Shown: in pieces, positions 1-10,423 of the stretch | Layout: the number at the start of each line of letters is the position of its first letter | Numbering within the stretch: the stretch's first letter is position 1 | Origin: Deltaproteobacteria bacterium | GTDB lineage: Bacteria > Myxococcota_A > Polyangia > Haliangiales > Haliangiaceae | Assembly (NCBI GenBank): GCA_025353585.1 | Contig: JANXOM010000334.1 | Span: 1 to 47,206 of the forward strand | Length of the DNA: 47,206 nt | Reading direction: 5' to 3' | Notes under the pieces: generated by a model | What the model saw: the letters and a program-made list of their open reading frames with translations, nothing else | Databases searched by the model: none | What the model was told of the DNA's origin: nothing | Translations under genes and position numbers: made by a program

Positions 1-135
1 GTCGGCCCAGCGGGTAAGGCTCACGGGACGCGCCAACCCCTCCGATCTGGTCTCCTCTGGCCTCGTCTTCCTCTGCGACTCTGCGCTACGCAACGCATCG
101 ACCGTCGGGGGCCGGCTGTTACATGTAAGCGCGCA

Positions 136-151
136 GATCACACGCGTGATC
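136..151. promoter_or_regulatory. Short perfect palindrome upstream of the STAS gene
   Basis: GATCAC-ACGC-GTGATC is a perfect 6-bp inverted repeat with a 4-nt spacer, 83 bases before the ATG at 235. Its size suits a dimeric regulator operator, but no regulator is assigned and chance occurrence is possible. The rest of 1-234 shows no supportable gene. Confidence 0.25.
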
Positions 152-234
152 CGTAGCGACCCGCTGGACGGGTTTGCGCGTGCGTGCTGTAATCATTCAT
201 ACCGTCGTTACGTGGTGACGGTGGTGAGCCAGCG

Positions 235-1203
235 ATGAGCCAAAAGTTCCAGGCGGCGGTCCAGCACCGAGGCGAGGTGAGCTACGTGAAGCTCGCAGGC
301 GTCATCGACGAGGACAACGAGCTCGGCGAGCTCGTCGACAAGATCCCGAACGGCACCGCCGTCATCGACCTCGGCGAGGTCGAGCGCATCAACTCGTGCG
401 GCGTGCGCGACTGGGTGAACTGGCTCGGCAAGCTCGAGAAGAACGGCTCGCGGACGGTGCTCGTCGAGTGCTCGCCCGCGATCGTCGCGCAGATCAACCT
501 CGTCAATAACTTCACCGGCCAGGGCGTGGTGAAGAGCTTCTATGTCCCGTACTTCTGCCCGGAGTGCGACGAAGAGAAGGTCCTGCTCGTCGACGCCGGC
601 GACATGGGGCCGCCGCCGCACGAGCCGCCGACCTGCCGCTGTGACGAGTGCGATCTCGTCATGGACTTCGACGACATGCCGGACTCGTACTTCGCGTTCC
701 TATCGAACCAGCGGAAGCTGTCCGATGCGGATCTCGTCGGCGCGGCGCGCTCGTTCGAGAACGGCGCCAACGGCACCGGCGTCGGCGGCGATCCGAACGC
801 GTCGAAGGTGAAGTCGCGCGCGAGCCAGCCCAGCCTCGGCGGCCCGCGGCAGAGCGTGCCCTCGCTGCCGTCGATCCAGCGGCCCGCGCCGCAGATGCAA
901 AGCGGCCCGCAGGTGATGCAGCAGGTCGGGTCGGGCGCGGTCTCCGGCGCCGTCTCGAACCGCCTCATCAGCAAGCCGCCGAGCCGCCCGATGCTCGGCC
1001 AGAGCCAGAACGGCTCCTCGCCGAGCCGGCCCGGCAGCCTCGCGCCGGGCTATGCCTCGCAGTTCCAGATGCAGCAGACGGGCGCGCAGCCGATCCCGTC
1101 GGCCGCCGCGCCACCGAAGGGCAACGCGCTCGTGTTCGTGCTCATCGCGATCCTGGTGGCGGCGATCGGCGTGCTCGCGTACCTCGTACTGACGAAGAAC
1201 TGA
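235..1203 (+). CDS. STAS-domain protein with zinc-ribbon-like cysteines and C-terminal membrane anchor
   Basis: The protein has 322 residues. Residues about 1-100 look like a STAS (anti-sigma-factor antagonist) fold, with a core beta strand [19 protein letters not shown] that contains the usual Ser-rich turn. Next come two cysteine pairs (CPEC near residue 105 and CRCDEC near 138) that could bind zinc. A long Ser/Pro/Gly/Gln-rich linker follows, and a hydrophobic segment at about 298-319 ends in LTKN, giving a tail-anchored topology with the STAS part in the cytoplasm. STAS proteins normally bind an RsbW-type kinase or a sensor partner; that role is inferred here. The next gene starts 6 bases downstream on the same strand, so the two are probably cotranscribed. 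The ATG at 235 is used; a GTG lies 12 bases upstream in frame. Confidence 0.75.
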   Translation: MSQKFQAAVQHRGEVSYVKLAGVIDEDNELGELVDKIPNGTAVIDLGEVERINSCGVRDWVNWLGKLEKNGSRTVLVECSPAIVAQINLVNNFTGQGVVKSFYVPYFCPECDEEKVLLVDAGDMGPPPHEPPTCRCDECDLVMDFDDMPDSYFAFLSNQRKLSDADLVGAARSFENGANGTGVGGDPNASKVKSRASQPSLGGPRQSVPSLPSIQRPAPQMQSGPQVMQQVGSGAVSGAVSNRLISKPPSRPMLGQSQNGSSPSRPGSLAPGYASQFQMQQTGAQPIPSAAAPPKGNALVFVLIAILVAAIGVLAYLVLTKN

Positions 1204-1209
1204 CCCGCC

Positions 1210-3291
1210 GTGGCTGCGGCGCCGAAGAACCGCGTCCTCGTCGGCGAGCGCGTCTCGCGCGCCGGGGTCGAAGCCGCGGGCTCGGCCGGGCTCACGACGG
1301 AGGACGCCGTGCGCGAGGCGGTCGCGCGCTGCGATCACGACGCGGCGGCGACGCGCATCTTCGCGAGAGCGAAGCGCGGCGAGGCGGTGTCCGCGGCGCT
1401 CGTGGCCGAGGTGCTCCCCGGGCTCGAGTGGTGGCCGCTTGCGTGCTCGCTGATCGCCATCGGCGCGGGCGATCGGGCCGGGGCGTTGCTCGCAACGCTC
1501 GAGCAGCGGCGCTTCCCGGGCACGCGCGACACGCTCGATATCGAGGCGATCGTGCTGTTCGCCGCGCACCGCGCCGGCGCGTCGACCGCGCGCGTGATCC
1601 CCGAGCTGCGGCGCCTCGCGGCGCGCACCGGCACGATCGAGGGCTACGCGCTCCTCGCGACGATCGCCGCGACGATCTCCGACGCGAACGTGACCGCGGC
1701 GTGCAAGCCGATCGCGCCGTTCGCCAGGGAAGGCGCGGCGAGCATCGCGGAGACCGACCGCGCCTTGGCCGGCACGCTGGAACAGATCCTCGCGGCCCTG
1801 CCGGCGGAGGTCGAGGACGCGGCCGGGGCCGGCATGACCGTGCGCGCGGCGAAGCCCCCGGGCCGCAACGACCCGTGCTTCTGCGGCAGCGGCAACAAGT
1901 ACAAGAAGTGCTGCGCGGACAAGGAGCTCGGGCCCGCGTCGCCGGTGGCGGGCGTGTCGTGGGACGCGTTCCTGACGACGAGCGCGGACCAGATGACGAC
2001 CGAGCACGTCGAGGAGCTGCCGCTGCGCGATCTCGCGCGCGTGGACCTGGCGCGCCTCGGCCCGCAGCCGCTGTACTCCGCGGGCGAGCGGTTCGTCCGC
2101 GCGCGGTGCTGGGCGCAGGCGGAGCGAGCGCTCGGCGAGCTCGACGGGCGCGGCGGAGAAGCGGACGTGGCGCGCGAGAACCTGCGCGGCCTCGTGATCC
2201 ACACCGCGTTCGACGGCAAGCAGGACGAGCTCGCGTGGAAGCAGATCGCGCTCTTGCCGGCCAAGGAGCGCGAGGCGTGGAAGCTCGATCTCGCGATCGC
2301 GGGCGGGCCGGCGAAGGCGTGGCGAGCGCTCACGCAAGCGGCGGCAGCGTTGGTGGTCAGCGGAGATCGGATCGCCGCCGTCGAGTTCGCGTACTCGCTC
2401 CTGCGGCGCGCCCCGGCGCTCGGCGTGATCGCGGCGCGCGCGTGCATCGGCTCGCTCGCGTTCGACGATCCCGACACGCTGCTCGAGGCGGTCGAGGAGG
2501 TGCGCGACGAGCTCAACCTGCCGCCAACCGACCCGGCGTGGACCGTGCTCGACACGGTGATCCCGCCGAAACAGGCGCGCAAGGCGGGGCGCAAGGGCGC
2601 GGGGGACGACGCGGGCGGCAGCGACGAAGCGGAGGCCGTCAAGCTGCGCGACTCGCTGCGGGACTCGGCCGCGCGCGCGAACCAGCTCGAGCGCGATCTC
2701 GCGGCGATGCGGAGCGAGCTCGTCGCGGCGACCACGCCCACGCCGGCCGAGCTGCAGCGGCGCGACGTGGCGCCCGACAGCAAGGATCGCGCGAGCGCGC
2801 TCGAGTCCAAGGTCGCCGACCTCGAGGCGTTGATCCGCGAGGGCAACGCGGAGCGACGCGATCTGCGGCGCGCGCTGGCAGCGGCGGCGCCCGACGAGCC
2901 GGCGCCGAACGCGGGGCGCGGGCGCGCCGAGGCGGCGGCGGCGGCGGCGGCGACCGAGGCCGAGGACGCCCTCGGCGAGGCGGTGCCGGTGATGGCGCGG
3001 CCGGTGGCGATCCCGCGGTTCGAGAAGCGGGCGGTCGCGGCGTTCGGCGACGTGCCCGCGGCCGTCGCGGCGGAGGCGATGCGCACGATCGGCAACCTCG
3101 CGGCCGGCGACTTCCCGGCGTGGCGAGGCGTCAAGCAGGCCAAGGACATGCCGACGACGGTGCTGATGGCGCGCGTCGGGATCCACCACCGGTTGATCTT
3201 GCGCAGCGACGGCGGGTCGCTGGAGGTCATCGACCTCGTGACGCGCGAGACGCTGATGACGACGCTGAAGCGGCTGCGCGCGAATCTGTAG
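1210..3291 (+). CDS. SEC-C motif protein with RelE/ParE-like C-terminal domain
   Basis: The protein has 693 residues and a GTG start 6 bases after the previous stop. Residues 1-200 are Ala-rich and helical. A textbook SEC-C zinc motif follows at about 217-236 (NDPCFCGSGNKYKKCC; Cys 223, 225, 234 and 235). The middle is helical and repeat-like, and residues about 630-720 nt-equivalents before the end form a charged coiled-coil-like region after Ala/Glu-rich linkers. The last ~95 residues resemble the RelE/ParE/HigB toxin fold: a helical hairpin, then GVKQAKDMP, then strands HRLILRSDGGSLEVIDLV and a final basic helix. SEC-C motifs occur in SecA and in many proteins tied to translation or protein handling. 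No antitoxin-like gene is adjacent. The RelE-like assignment rests on pattern only, and catalytic residues cannot be verified. Confidence 0.75.
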   Translation: MAAAPKNRVLVGERVSRAGVEAAGSAGLTTEDAVREAVARCDHDAAATRIFARAKRGEAVSAALVAEVLPGLEWWPLACSLIAIGAGDRAGALLATLEQRRFPGTRDTLDIEAIVLFAAHRAGASTARVIPELRRLAARTGTIEGYALLATIAATISDANVTAACKPIAPFAREGAASIAETDRALAGTLEQILAALPAEVEDAAGAGMTVRAAKPPGRNDPCFCGSGNKYKKCCADKELGPASPVAGVSWDAFLTTSADQMTTEHVEELPLRDLARVDLARLGPQPLYSAGERFVRARCWAQAERALGELDGRGGEADVARENLRGLVIHTAFDGKQDELAWKQIALLPAKEREAWKLDLAIAGGPAKAWRALTQAAAALVVSGDRIAAVEFAYSLLRRAPALGVIAARACIGSLAFDDPDTLLEAVEEVRDELNLPPTDPAWTVLDTVIPPKQARKAGRKGAGDDAGGSDEAEAVKLRDSLRDSAARANQLERDLAAMRSELVAATTPTPAELQRRDVAPDSKDRASALESKVADLEALIREGNAERRDLRRALAAAAPDEPAPNAGRGRAEAAAAAAATEAEDALGEAVPVMARPVAIPRFEKRAVAAFGDVPAAVAAEAMRTIGNLAAGDFPAWRGVKQAKDMPTTVLMARVGIHHRLILRSDGGSLEVIDLVTRETLMTTLKRLRANL

Positions 3292-3306
3292 CGGCGCGGT
3301 GCCGGG

Positions 3307-4986
3307 TCAGCGCGGGCTGGACGCGACGAGCCCGCCGGCGCCGCCGATCCAGATGTCCGTGGCCGTGACGAGGACCGCGCCGAGGTACGCGCCTTTGCCG
3401 AGCGCGCGCGGGGCCCAGTGCGCGCCGCCATCCGCGGTCACGACGACCGTGCCGCGTCGCCCGACGGCCGCGCCGTGCTGCGCATCGGCGAAGTGCACCG
3501 CGTAGAGGTTCTCCGTCGTGCCGCTCGCCTGCGCGACCCACGTCTGGCCGTCGTCGGCGGAGGCGAGGATGCCGCCGTCGTCGCCCACGACCCAGAAGTG
3601 ACCGCCCGCGGCGGCGGCGACCGCGTTCCACCACTCGCCGACGGCGGGGTGGGCGACCTCGACGGCCGCGGCGGTGCCGTACGGCGCGCGCGCGAGGTAG
3701 TCGTAGTAGCCGGCGACGATCGTGGCGCCGCCCGGCGCGCTCGCCACGCCCGCGAGCTGCGCGTCGAGGCCGAACGCGGTCGGCGCGTGAAACGCGGTCC
3801 AGGTGACGCCGTCGGTGGAGACGAGCGATGACCAGTACCCGACGACGACGAACGAGCCATCGTCGCGGCAGTCCGCGCGGTTCGCCCAGCCCGCGCCGAG
3901 CATGCCGAAGTCCGGCAGGCCGCCGCTCGGGGCCCAGGTACCGCCCGTGCCGACGGCCGCCGCGTAGTCGCCGCCGACGATGGCATGCGTGTGGCTAAAG
4001 CAGAGCGCGGTGAAGTCCGCGGTCGGCCCACGATCGAGGTCGCCGGCCCAGCCGGTGGCGCCGCGACGCCAGGTCCGGCCCTGCGCGCCAGCGGCGACGA
4101 GCGTGGTGCCGTCGAGGGCGAACGCGTTGACATCGGCGGGCGCGGGGAGCGGCTCGACGACCCACGGCGCGGCGACGGTGCCGCCGTCGGGCGCGCTCTT
4201 GCCGTCGAGGAACTGCCAGAGCTCGTCGAAGTGCCACGGGTAGAGATCGTGGCCGCCGCCGGTGTGCGAGACGAACAGGTGATCGGCGGGGAGGCCGGCC
4301 GCCGCGAGGTCGGTGACGAGGTCGCGCGCGGTGGGCCAGAGGTAGTCGCGGTAGCCGGTCGACATGTAGACGCGTAGACCGGTGGCGAGGACCGGGAGCG
4401 CGGTGTCGCCCCAGTGGCCGCCGGCGATCGGAGCGAGCCCGAGGAACGGGGAGGCGGCGTCGGTGAGGAATTGGGCGGCCATGTTGGAGCCGGAAGAGAA
4501 GCCGGACGCGTAGACGCGGGTGCGATCGATGTCGTACGTGCGCTCGAGGGAAGCGACGAGATTGTCCGCGAACCGGACGTTGCGCGGGAGGTCGCCGGCG
4601 TTCTGGTCCCAGCGGTAGATCTGCGAGCCGCCCTCGAGGCTGGAGCGCGAGCGCGGGCGGGCGACGATCACGCCGTGGGCGTCGGCGAACGCGATGAGGG
4701 CGTCGGTCTGGTAGGCCTCCTCGGGGACGTCGCTCGCGGTGCCGTGAAAATCGACGAGCAGCGGGGACGGCGTACCGCAGACGTAGCCCGGGGGGACGTG
4801 GAGCCAGTACGTGCGGTCCTCGCTGCCATCGCCGGCGGGGAGGATCTGGCCGTGGAGCGTGCCGCCGGGCGCGGCCGGGTCGCAGCCGAGCGGAGCGCCG
4901 TCGGGGGCGGTGGCGTCGGGCTGCGCGGCCGAGGAGCCGCCACACGCGGCGGCGGCGACAGCGAGTGCACAGGCGGCGAGCTTCAT
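3307..4986 (-). CDS. Secreted esterase/PHB-depolymerase-like lipoprotein with Ycf48-like propeller repeats
   Basis: The protein has 559 residues. The start is placed at the ATG (4986) that gives a lipoprotein signal, MKLAACALAVAAAAC, with Cys15 as the lipidation site; an open frame extends further upstream but has no coding character. Residues about 35-300 resemble the alpha/beta-hydrolase LpqC/polyhydroxybutyrate-depolymerase family: VDFHGTASD at the oxyanion-hole loop, the nucleophile elbow GFSSGS, and SHTGGGHDLYPW with the expected catalytic His. Residues about 330-559 hold repeats of the type VGxDGGILxSxDDGQTW seen in Ycf48/BNR propellers. It is convergent with the SEC-C gene (15-base gap). 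The likely role is extracellular ester hydrolysis on a substrate bound by the propeller; the substrate is unknown. Confidence 0.8.
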   Translation of the reverse strand: MKLAACALAVAAAACGGSSAAQPDATAPDGAPLGCDPAAPGGTLHGQILPAGDGSEDRTYWLHVPPGYVCGTPSPLLVDFHGTASDVPEEAYQTDALIAFADAHGVIVARPRSRSSLEGGSQIYRWDQNAGDLPRNVRFADNLVASLERTYDIDRTRVYASGFSSGSNMAAQFLTDAASPFLGLAPIAGGHWGDTALPVLATGLRVYMSTGYRDYLWPTARDLVTDLAAAGLPADHLFVSHTGGGHDLYPWHFDELWQFLDGKSAPDGGTVAAPWVVEPLPAPADVNAFALDGTTLVAAGAQGRTWRRGATGWAGDLDRGPTADFTALCFSHTHAIVGGDYAAAVGTGGTWAPSGGLPDFGMLGAGWANRADCRDDGSFVVVGYWSSLVSTDGVTWTAFHAPTAFGLDAQLAGVASAPGGATIVAGYYDYLARAPYGTAAAVEVAHPAVGEWWNAVAAAAGGHFWVVGDDGGILASADDGQTWVAQASGTTENLYAVHFADAQHGAAVGRRGTVVVTADGGAHWAPRALGKGAYLGAVLVTATDIWIGGAGGLVASSPR

Positions 4987-5124
4987 GGCTCGAGTGTCGT
5001 GGTTACCGGTCGGCGGCACTACTCGCACCTGCTCACGCACCGCGGCGCGCGCGTCGCGATGCGGGCGTCGCAATCCGGCGCGGGCGAGGCCGGCCCGTCG
5101 GTCCGCTCGGCTACGCTTGCGACC

Positions 5125-7548
5125 ATGACCCAGCCCGGGATCGCTGCACCTGCCGATGATGCGACGTCGATCGGCCGCGACATCGTGGCGAAGCTGTACC
5201 TCGAGCTCGCGAAGTTTCCCGGCGTGGCCACCCTCAACGACCATTACCTCGCGCTGGCGTACGCGATCCGCGACCGCGTGATGCACCGCTGGGTGGCGTC
5301 GGCGCGCGGGTACCTCGAGGACAAGCGCCGCACGGTGATCTACCTGTCGGCCGAGTACCTGATCGGACCGCAGCTCGGCACGAATCTATTGTCGCTCGGG
5401 GTCGAGAAGGCGGTGCGCGCGGCGTGCACCGAGCTCGGGCTCGATCTCGACGAGCTGCTCGAGCACGAGGAGGAGCCGGGCCTCGGCAACGGCGGCCTCG
5501 GGCGGCTCGCGGCCTGCTACATGGACTCGCTCGCGACGCTCGACATCCCGGCCGTTGGCCACGGGCTCCGCTACGAGTTCGGGATCTTCGACCAGGACAT
5601 CCGCGACGGCTGGCAGGTGGAGCGGACCGACCGCTGGCTGCGCACCGGGTTCCCGTGGGAGATCCGGCGCTACGAGATCGAGCACGCGGTCGGGTTCGGC
5701 GGGCACACCGAGATGGACGCGGACGGCCGCTCGACGTGGCTCCCGGAGCGCACCGTCAACGGCATCCCGTGGGATGTCCCGGTGCAGGGCTACGGCACGT
5801 CCACGACGAACTTCCTGCGGCTGTGGAGCGCGTCCGCGCGCGAGGACTTCGATCTGGATGCGTTCCAGGTGGGCGAGTACTGGCGCGCGGTGGAGGCGAA
5901 GATCCGCAGCGAGAACCTGACGAAGGTCCTGTACCCGAACGACTCGAGCCCGGCGGGGAAGCAGCTGCGGCTCGAGCAGCAGTACTTCTTCGTGTCGTGC
6001 GCCATCCAGGATTGCCTGCGGCTCTTGCTGCAGCGCGCGACGCTCGGCGAGCTCGCGGACAAGTTCGCGATCCAGCTCAACGACACGCACCCGACGCTCG
6101 CGGTGCCTGAGCTGATGCGCATCCTCATGGACGTGCACGGGCTCGGCTGGAACGAGGCCTGGGCGATGACGACGCGGAGCGTGTCCTACACGAACCACAC
6201 GCTCTTGCCCGAGGCGCTCGAGACGTGGCCGCTGCCGCTGATCGCGCGGCTCCTGCCCCGACACCTCGAGATCATCTACGAGATCAACCGGCGCTTCCTC
6301 GACGAGGTGCGCGCGAAATTCCCGGGCGACGAGGCGCGGCTCTCGCGGATGTCGCTGATCGGCGAGTGGGGCGACAAGCAGGTGCGGATGGCGCACCTCG
6401 CGACGGTGGCGAGCCACCACATCAACGGCGTGGCCGCGCTGCACTCGAAGCTCCTGCGCGAGACGGTGCTGCGCGACTTCGCGGAGCTGTGGCCGGAGCG
6501 ATTCACGAACGTGACCAATGGCGTGACGCCGCGGCGGTTCGTGGCGCTCGCGAACCCGCGGCTGGCGGACCTCGTGACGGAGGCGATCGGCGACGGCTGG
6601 GTGCGCGATCTCGAGCGGCTGCAGGAGCTGGAGAAGTTCGCCGAGGACCGCGCGTTCCAGGAGCGCTGGCGGGCGGTGAAGCAGGCGAACAAGACGGCGC
6701 TGGCGGGGTGGCTGAAGGCGACGCACGGGCTGGTGGCGGATCCGACGTCGCTGTTCGACTGCCAGTGCAAGCGGATCCACGAGTACAAGCGGCAGCACTT
6801 GAACCTGTTGCACGTGGTGGCGCTGTGGGATCGCGCCCGGCGGGGCGAGGACGTCGGCGCGCCGCGGACGTTCGTGTTCGCGGGCAAGGCGGCGCCGGCG
6901 TACCGGGCGGCGAAGCTGATCATCCGGCTCGCGACGGCGGTGGCGGAGACGGTGGCCGCGGATCCGGCGGTCCGCGAGCGGCTGCGCGTGGTGTTCTCGC
7001 CGGACTTCAACGTGAAGAACGCGCAGCGGATCTACCCGGCGGCGGACCTGTCGGAGCAGATCTCGACGGCGGGGCTCGAGGCGTCCGGCACGGGCAACAT
7101 GAAGTTCACGCTGAACGGGGCGCTGACGATCGGCACGCTCGACGGCGCGAACGTGGAGATCCGCGAGGCGGTCGGCGCGGACGAGTTCTTCCTGTTCGGC
7201 ATGACGGCGGCCGAGGTGATGGCGCGCAAGGCGGAGGGCTACCACCCGGGCTCGACGATCGCGGCGGACGGCGAGCTGGCGAACGTGCTGCACCTGATCG
7301 GCGACGGCGCGTTCAGCCACGGCGACCGCGACCTGTTCGCGTCGCTGGTGAACGACCTGCGCGAACGGGACCCGTTCCTCGTCTGCGCCGACTTCCGCGC
7401 CTACGCCGACGCGCAGGCACGCGTGAGCGAGGCATGGGCGGATCCGGCCGCCTGGACCCGCAGCTCCATCCTCAACAGCGCCCGCGCCGGCCGCTTCAGC
7501 TCCGACCGCGCCATCCGCGAATACGCCACCCACATCTGGCGCGTCTGA
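5125..7548 (+). CDS. glgP: Glycogen/alpha-glucan phosphorylase
   Basis: The protein has 807 residues, about the usual length for GT35 phosphorylases. It releases glucose-1-phosphate from the non-reducing ends of alpha-1,4-glucans in the cytoplasm using pyridoxal phosphate. Family blocks run in order: YLSAEYLIG near the N-terminus, EEEPGLGNGGLGRLAACYMDS, QLNDTHPTLAVPELMR, RIHEYKRQHLNLLHV, FSPDFNVKNAQ, and the cofactor block EASGTGNMKFTLNGAL, in which Lys660 is the expected Schiff-base lysine. The start is set at ATG 5125 (MTQPGIAAP) because the family's first conserved helix follows shortly after; the open frame continues upstream across the divergent promoter. It is divergent from the esterase gene (138-base gap). 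No other glycogen gene lies nearby. Confidence 0.97.
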   Translation: MTQPGIAAPADDATSIGRDIVAKLYLELAKFPGVATLNDHYLALAYAIRDRVMHRWVASARGYLEDKRRTVIYLSAEYLIGPQLGTNLLSLGVEKAVRAACTELGLDLDELLEHEEEPGLGNGGLGRLAACYMDSLATLDIPAVGHGLRYEFGIFDQDIRDGWQVERTDRWLRTGFPWEIRRYEIEHAVGFGGHTEMDADGRSTWLPERTVNGIPWDVPVQGYGTSTTNFLRLWSASAREDFDLDAFQVGEYWRAVEAKIRSENLTKVLYPNDSSPAGKQLRLEQQYFFVSCAIQDCLRLLLQRATLGELADKFAIQLNDTHPTLAVPELMRILMDVHGLGWNEAWAMTTRSVSYTNHTLLPEALETWPLPLIARLLPRHLEIIYEINRRFLDEVRAKFPGDEARLSRMSLIGEWGDKQVRMAHLATVASHHINGVAALHSKLLRETVLRDFAELWPERFTNVTNGVTPRRFVALANPRLADLVTEAIGDGWVRDLERLQELEKFAEDRAFQERWRAVKQANKTALAGWLKATHGLVADPTSLFDCQCKRIHEYKRQHLNLLHVVALWDRARRGEDVGAPRTFVFAGKAAPAYRAAKLIIRLATAVAETVAADPAVRERLRVVFSPDFNVKNAQRIYPAADLSEQISTAGLEASGTGNMKFTLNGALTIGTLDGANVEIREAVGADEFFLFGMTAAEVMARKAEGYHPGSTIAADGELANVLHLIGDGAFSHGDRDLFASLVNDLRERDPFLVCADFRAYADAQARVSEAWADPAAWTRSSILNSARAGRFSSDRAIREYATHIWRV

Positions 7549-7550
7549 CC

Positions 7551-7641
7551 GGGGGACGGTGTAGTACCTGTCAACACGGCCTCCGAAAGATCACCAATAC
7601 GAACGGCCGATTGACTGGGGACGGTGTAACACCTGTCAACC
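7551..7641 (+). repeat. Left pair of REP-like repeats
   Basis: Two direct copies of a 25-mer lie at 7551-7575 (core GACGGTGTAGTACCTGTC) and 7617-7641 (core GACGGTGTAACACCTGTC), separated by 41 bases. Each core is itself quasi-palindromic. The first begins two bases after the phosphorylase stop. The second overlaps the stop codon of the DUF2277 gene. Each copy has an exact reverse-complement partner in the right pair at 8001-8091. Confidence 0.85.
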
Positions 7642-7971
7642 CCGACGCGCGGCAGCACGATCCTTCGGGGCTTTGCGTTTCGCGACGGGCGCCGGCGCGG
7701 GAGCGCGGCCAAATCGGATGGCATTTCGTTCCCGTGCCTTCGCCGCTTCGACGTCACGGTCACGCGGCGCCGACGACGTCACCAGCTCGCGGATGAGGTG
7801 CCGCGCGATCTCCGTGACCTCGTCGACGGTGCGCTCGAAGATCGGCTCGTTCGGCTTCGATGGTCTCGCGAAGCCGCTCAGCTTGCGAACGAACTGGAGC
7901 GAAGCCGCGCGGATCTCGTCATCGGTCGCGGGCGGCGCGAAATTGAACAGCGTCTTGATGTTCCGGCACAC
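7636..7971 (-). CDS. DUF2277 family protein
   Basis: The protein has 111 residues. With the GTG start at 7971 it begins MCRNIKTLFNF, the characteristic start of the DUF2277 family, and continues with the family pattern PATDDEIRAASLQFVRKLSG, a central helix pair, and DRDVEAAKARERNAIRFG. The tail is basic and Ala/Pro-rich. The function of the family is unknown to me. The frame is open for 74 codons further upstream, but that part runs through repeat DNA and shows no coding character. The TGA stop lies inside the inner-left REP-like repeat, and the inner-right copy sits 30 bases upstream of the start, so the gene fills the interior of a repeat-bounded segment. No strong Shine-Dalgarno sequence is visible. 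Confidence 0.8.
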   Translation of the reverse strand: MCRNIKTLFNFAPPATDDEIRAASLQFVRKLSGFARPSKPNEPIFERTVDEVTEIARHLIRELVTSSAPRDRDVEAAKARERNAIRFGRAPAPAPVAKRKAPKDRAAARRG

Positions 7972-8000
7972 GCCTGACGGTAGCGCACCGCGTGCGGTCT

Positions 8001-8091
8001 GGTTGACAGGTGTTACACCGTCCCCATCAAGGTGGCTGTAATTACTCGGTCTTTGAAACCGAGCGGGTTGACAGGTACTACACCGTCCCCC
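8001..8091 (-). repeat. Right pair of REP-like repeats
   Basis: Copies at 8001-8025 and 8067-8091 are the exact reverse complements of the inner (7617-7641) and outer (7551-7575) left copies, and are also separated by 41 bases. Between them is a small hairpin, CTCGGT...ACCGAG. The outer copy ends one base before the stop codon of the sigma-54 activator (TAG, 8093-8095). Confidence 0.85.
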
Positions 8092-8092
8092 C

Positions 8093-9844
<1,752 letters not shown>

Positions 9845-9936
9845 GGCCTTGCGTGCGCGCCGGCTTGCTTGCGCGTTCGAGCAAGATTTTGCGTACCTCC
9901 GCCGCCCGAGCGCAAGCGAAACCGCCCACTTAGGCG

Positions 9937-9952
9937 TGGCCCAGCCGTTGCT
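9937..9952 (+). promoter_or_regulatory. Candidate sigma-54 (-24/-12) promoter
   Basis: TGGCCC-AGCCG-TTGCT matches the RpoN consensus TGGCAC-N5-TTGCW with exact spacing and one mismatch in the -24 box. Transcription would start near 9963, about 45 bases before the ATG at 10009. A sigma-54 activator gene is the divergent neighbour, which makes local control plausible but unproven. Confidence 0.5.
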
Positions 9953-10008
9953 CTAGGGCTCCTTCACAAAGTCTTCGTCCCCCAACTCATCTTTCTCAGG
10001 AGCAACTC

Positions 10009-10422
10009 ATGTTCGACGGCCTCATCACCATCGCTGGCGGCATCCTCGCCGCCTCTGCCCTCATCATCGCTCGCAAGCCCAACGCGAAGGTCCTCATCGA
10101 CAAGCTGACGCCCTATCAGGGCTGGATCGGCATCGTGATGTTCATCTGGGGCATCTGGGAGACGCTCGGCGCCGTCCGCGGCCTCGGCCTCCTCGGTACG
10201 TCGCCGCTCCTCTGGATCTTCTGGATGGGCGTCGCGGTCGCCGACCTCGTCGTCGGCTTCCTGCTCGGGTTCGGCCTCATCACGAAGTACACGCTGTCGA
10301 AGAACCCGGCCGCCGAGGCGAAGGGCCAGCAGATCCGCGCGAAGCTCGCCGTGTACCAGGGCCTGTTCGGCATCCTCGCCATCACGATGGGCGCGCTCTA
10401 CATCGTCTGGCTCCACGTCTGA
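10009..10422 (+). CDS. Four-TM integral membrane protein of unknown function
   Basis: The protein has 137 residues, with four hydrophobic segments at about 1-21, 43-64, 66-92 and 112-135 joined by short loops. The loop KNPAAEAKGQQIRAK between segments 3 and 4 is positively charged, so it is probably cytoplasmic. The ribosome binding site AGGAG lies 8 bases before the ATG. I do not recognise the family. The gene stands alone: divergent from the sigma-54 activator and convergent with the lipoprotein gene that ends one base after its stop. The candidate RpoN promoter upstream suggests regulated expression, for example under nutrient or envelope stress. Confidence 0.8.
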   Translation: MFDGLITIAGGILAASALIIARKPNAKVLIDKLTPYQGWIGIVMFIWGIWETLGAVRGLGLLGTSPLLWIFWMGVAVADLVVGFLLGFGLITKYTLSKNPAAEAKGQQIRAKLAVYQGLFGILAITMGALYIVWLHV

Positions 10423-10423
10423 A

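Noticed and set aside
700..3189. Long minus-strand frame opposite the SEC-C gene
   Set aside because: Arg/Ala-rich translation typical of a shadow frame in high-GC DNA.
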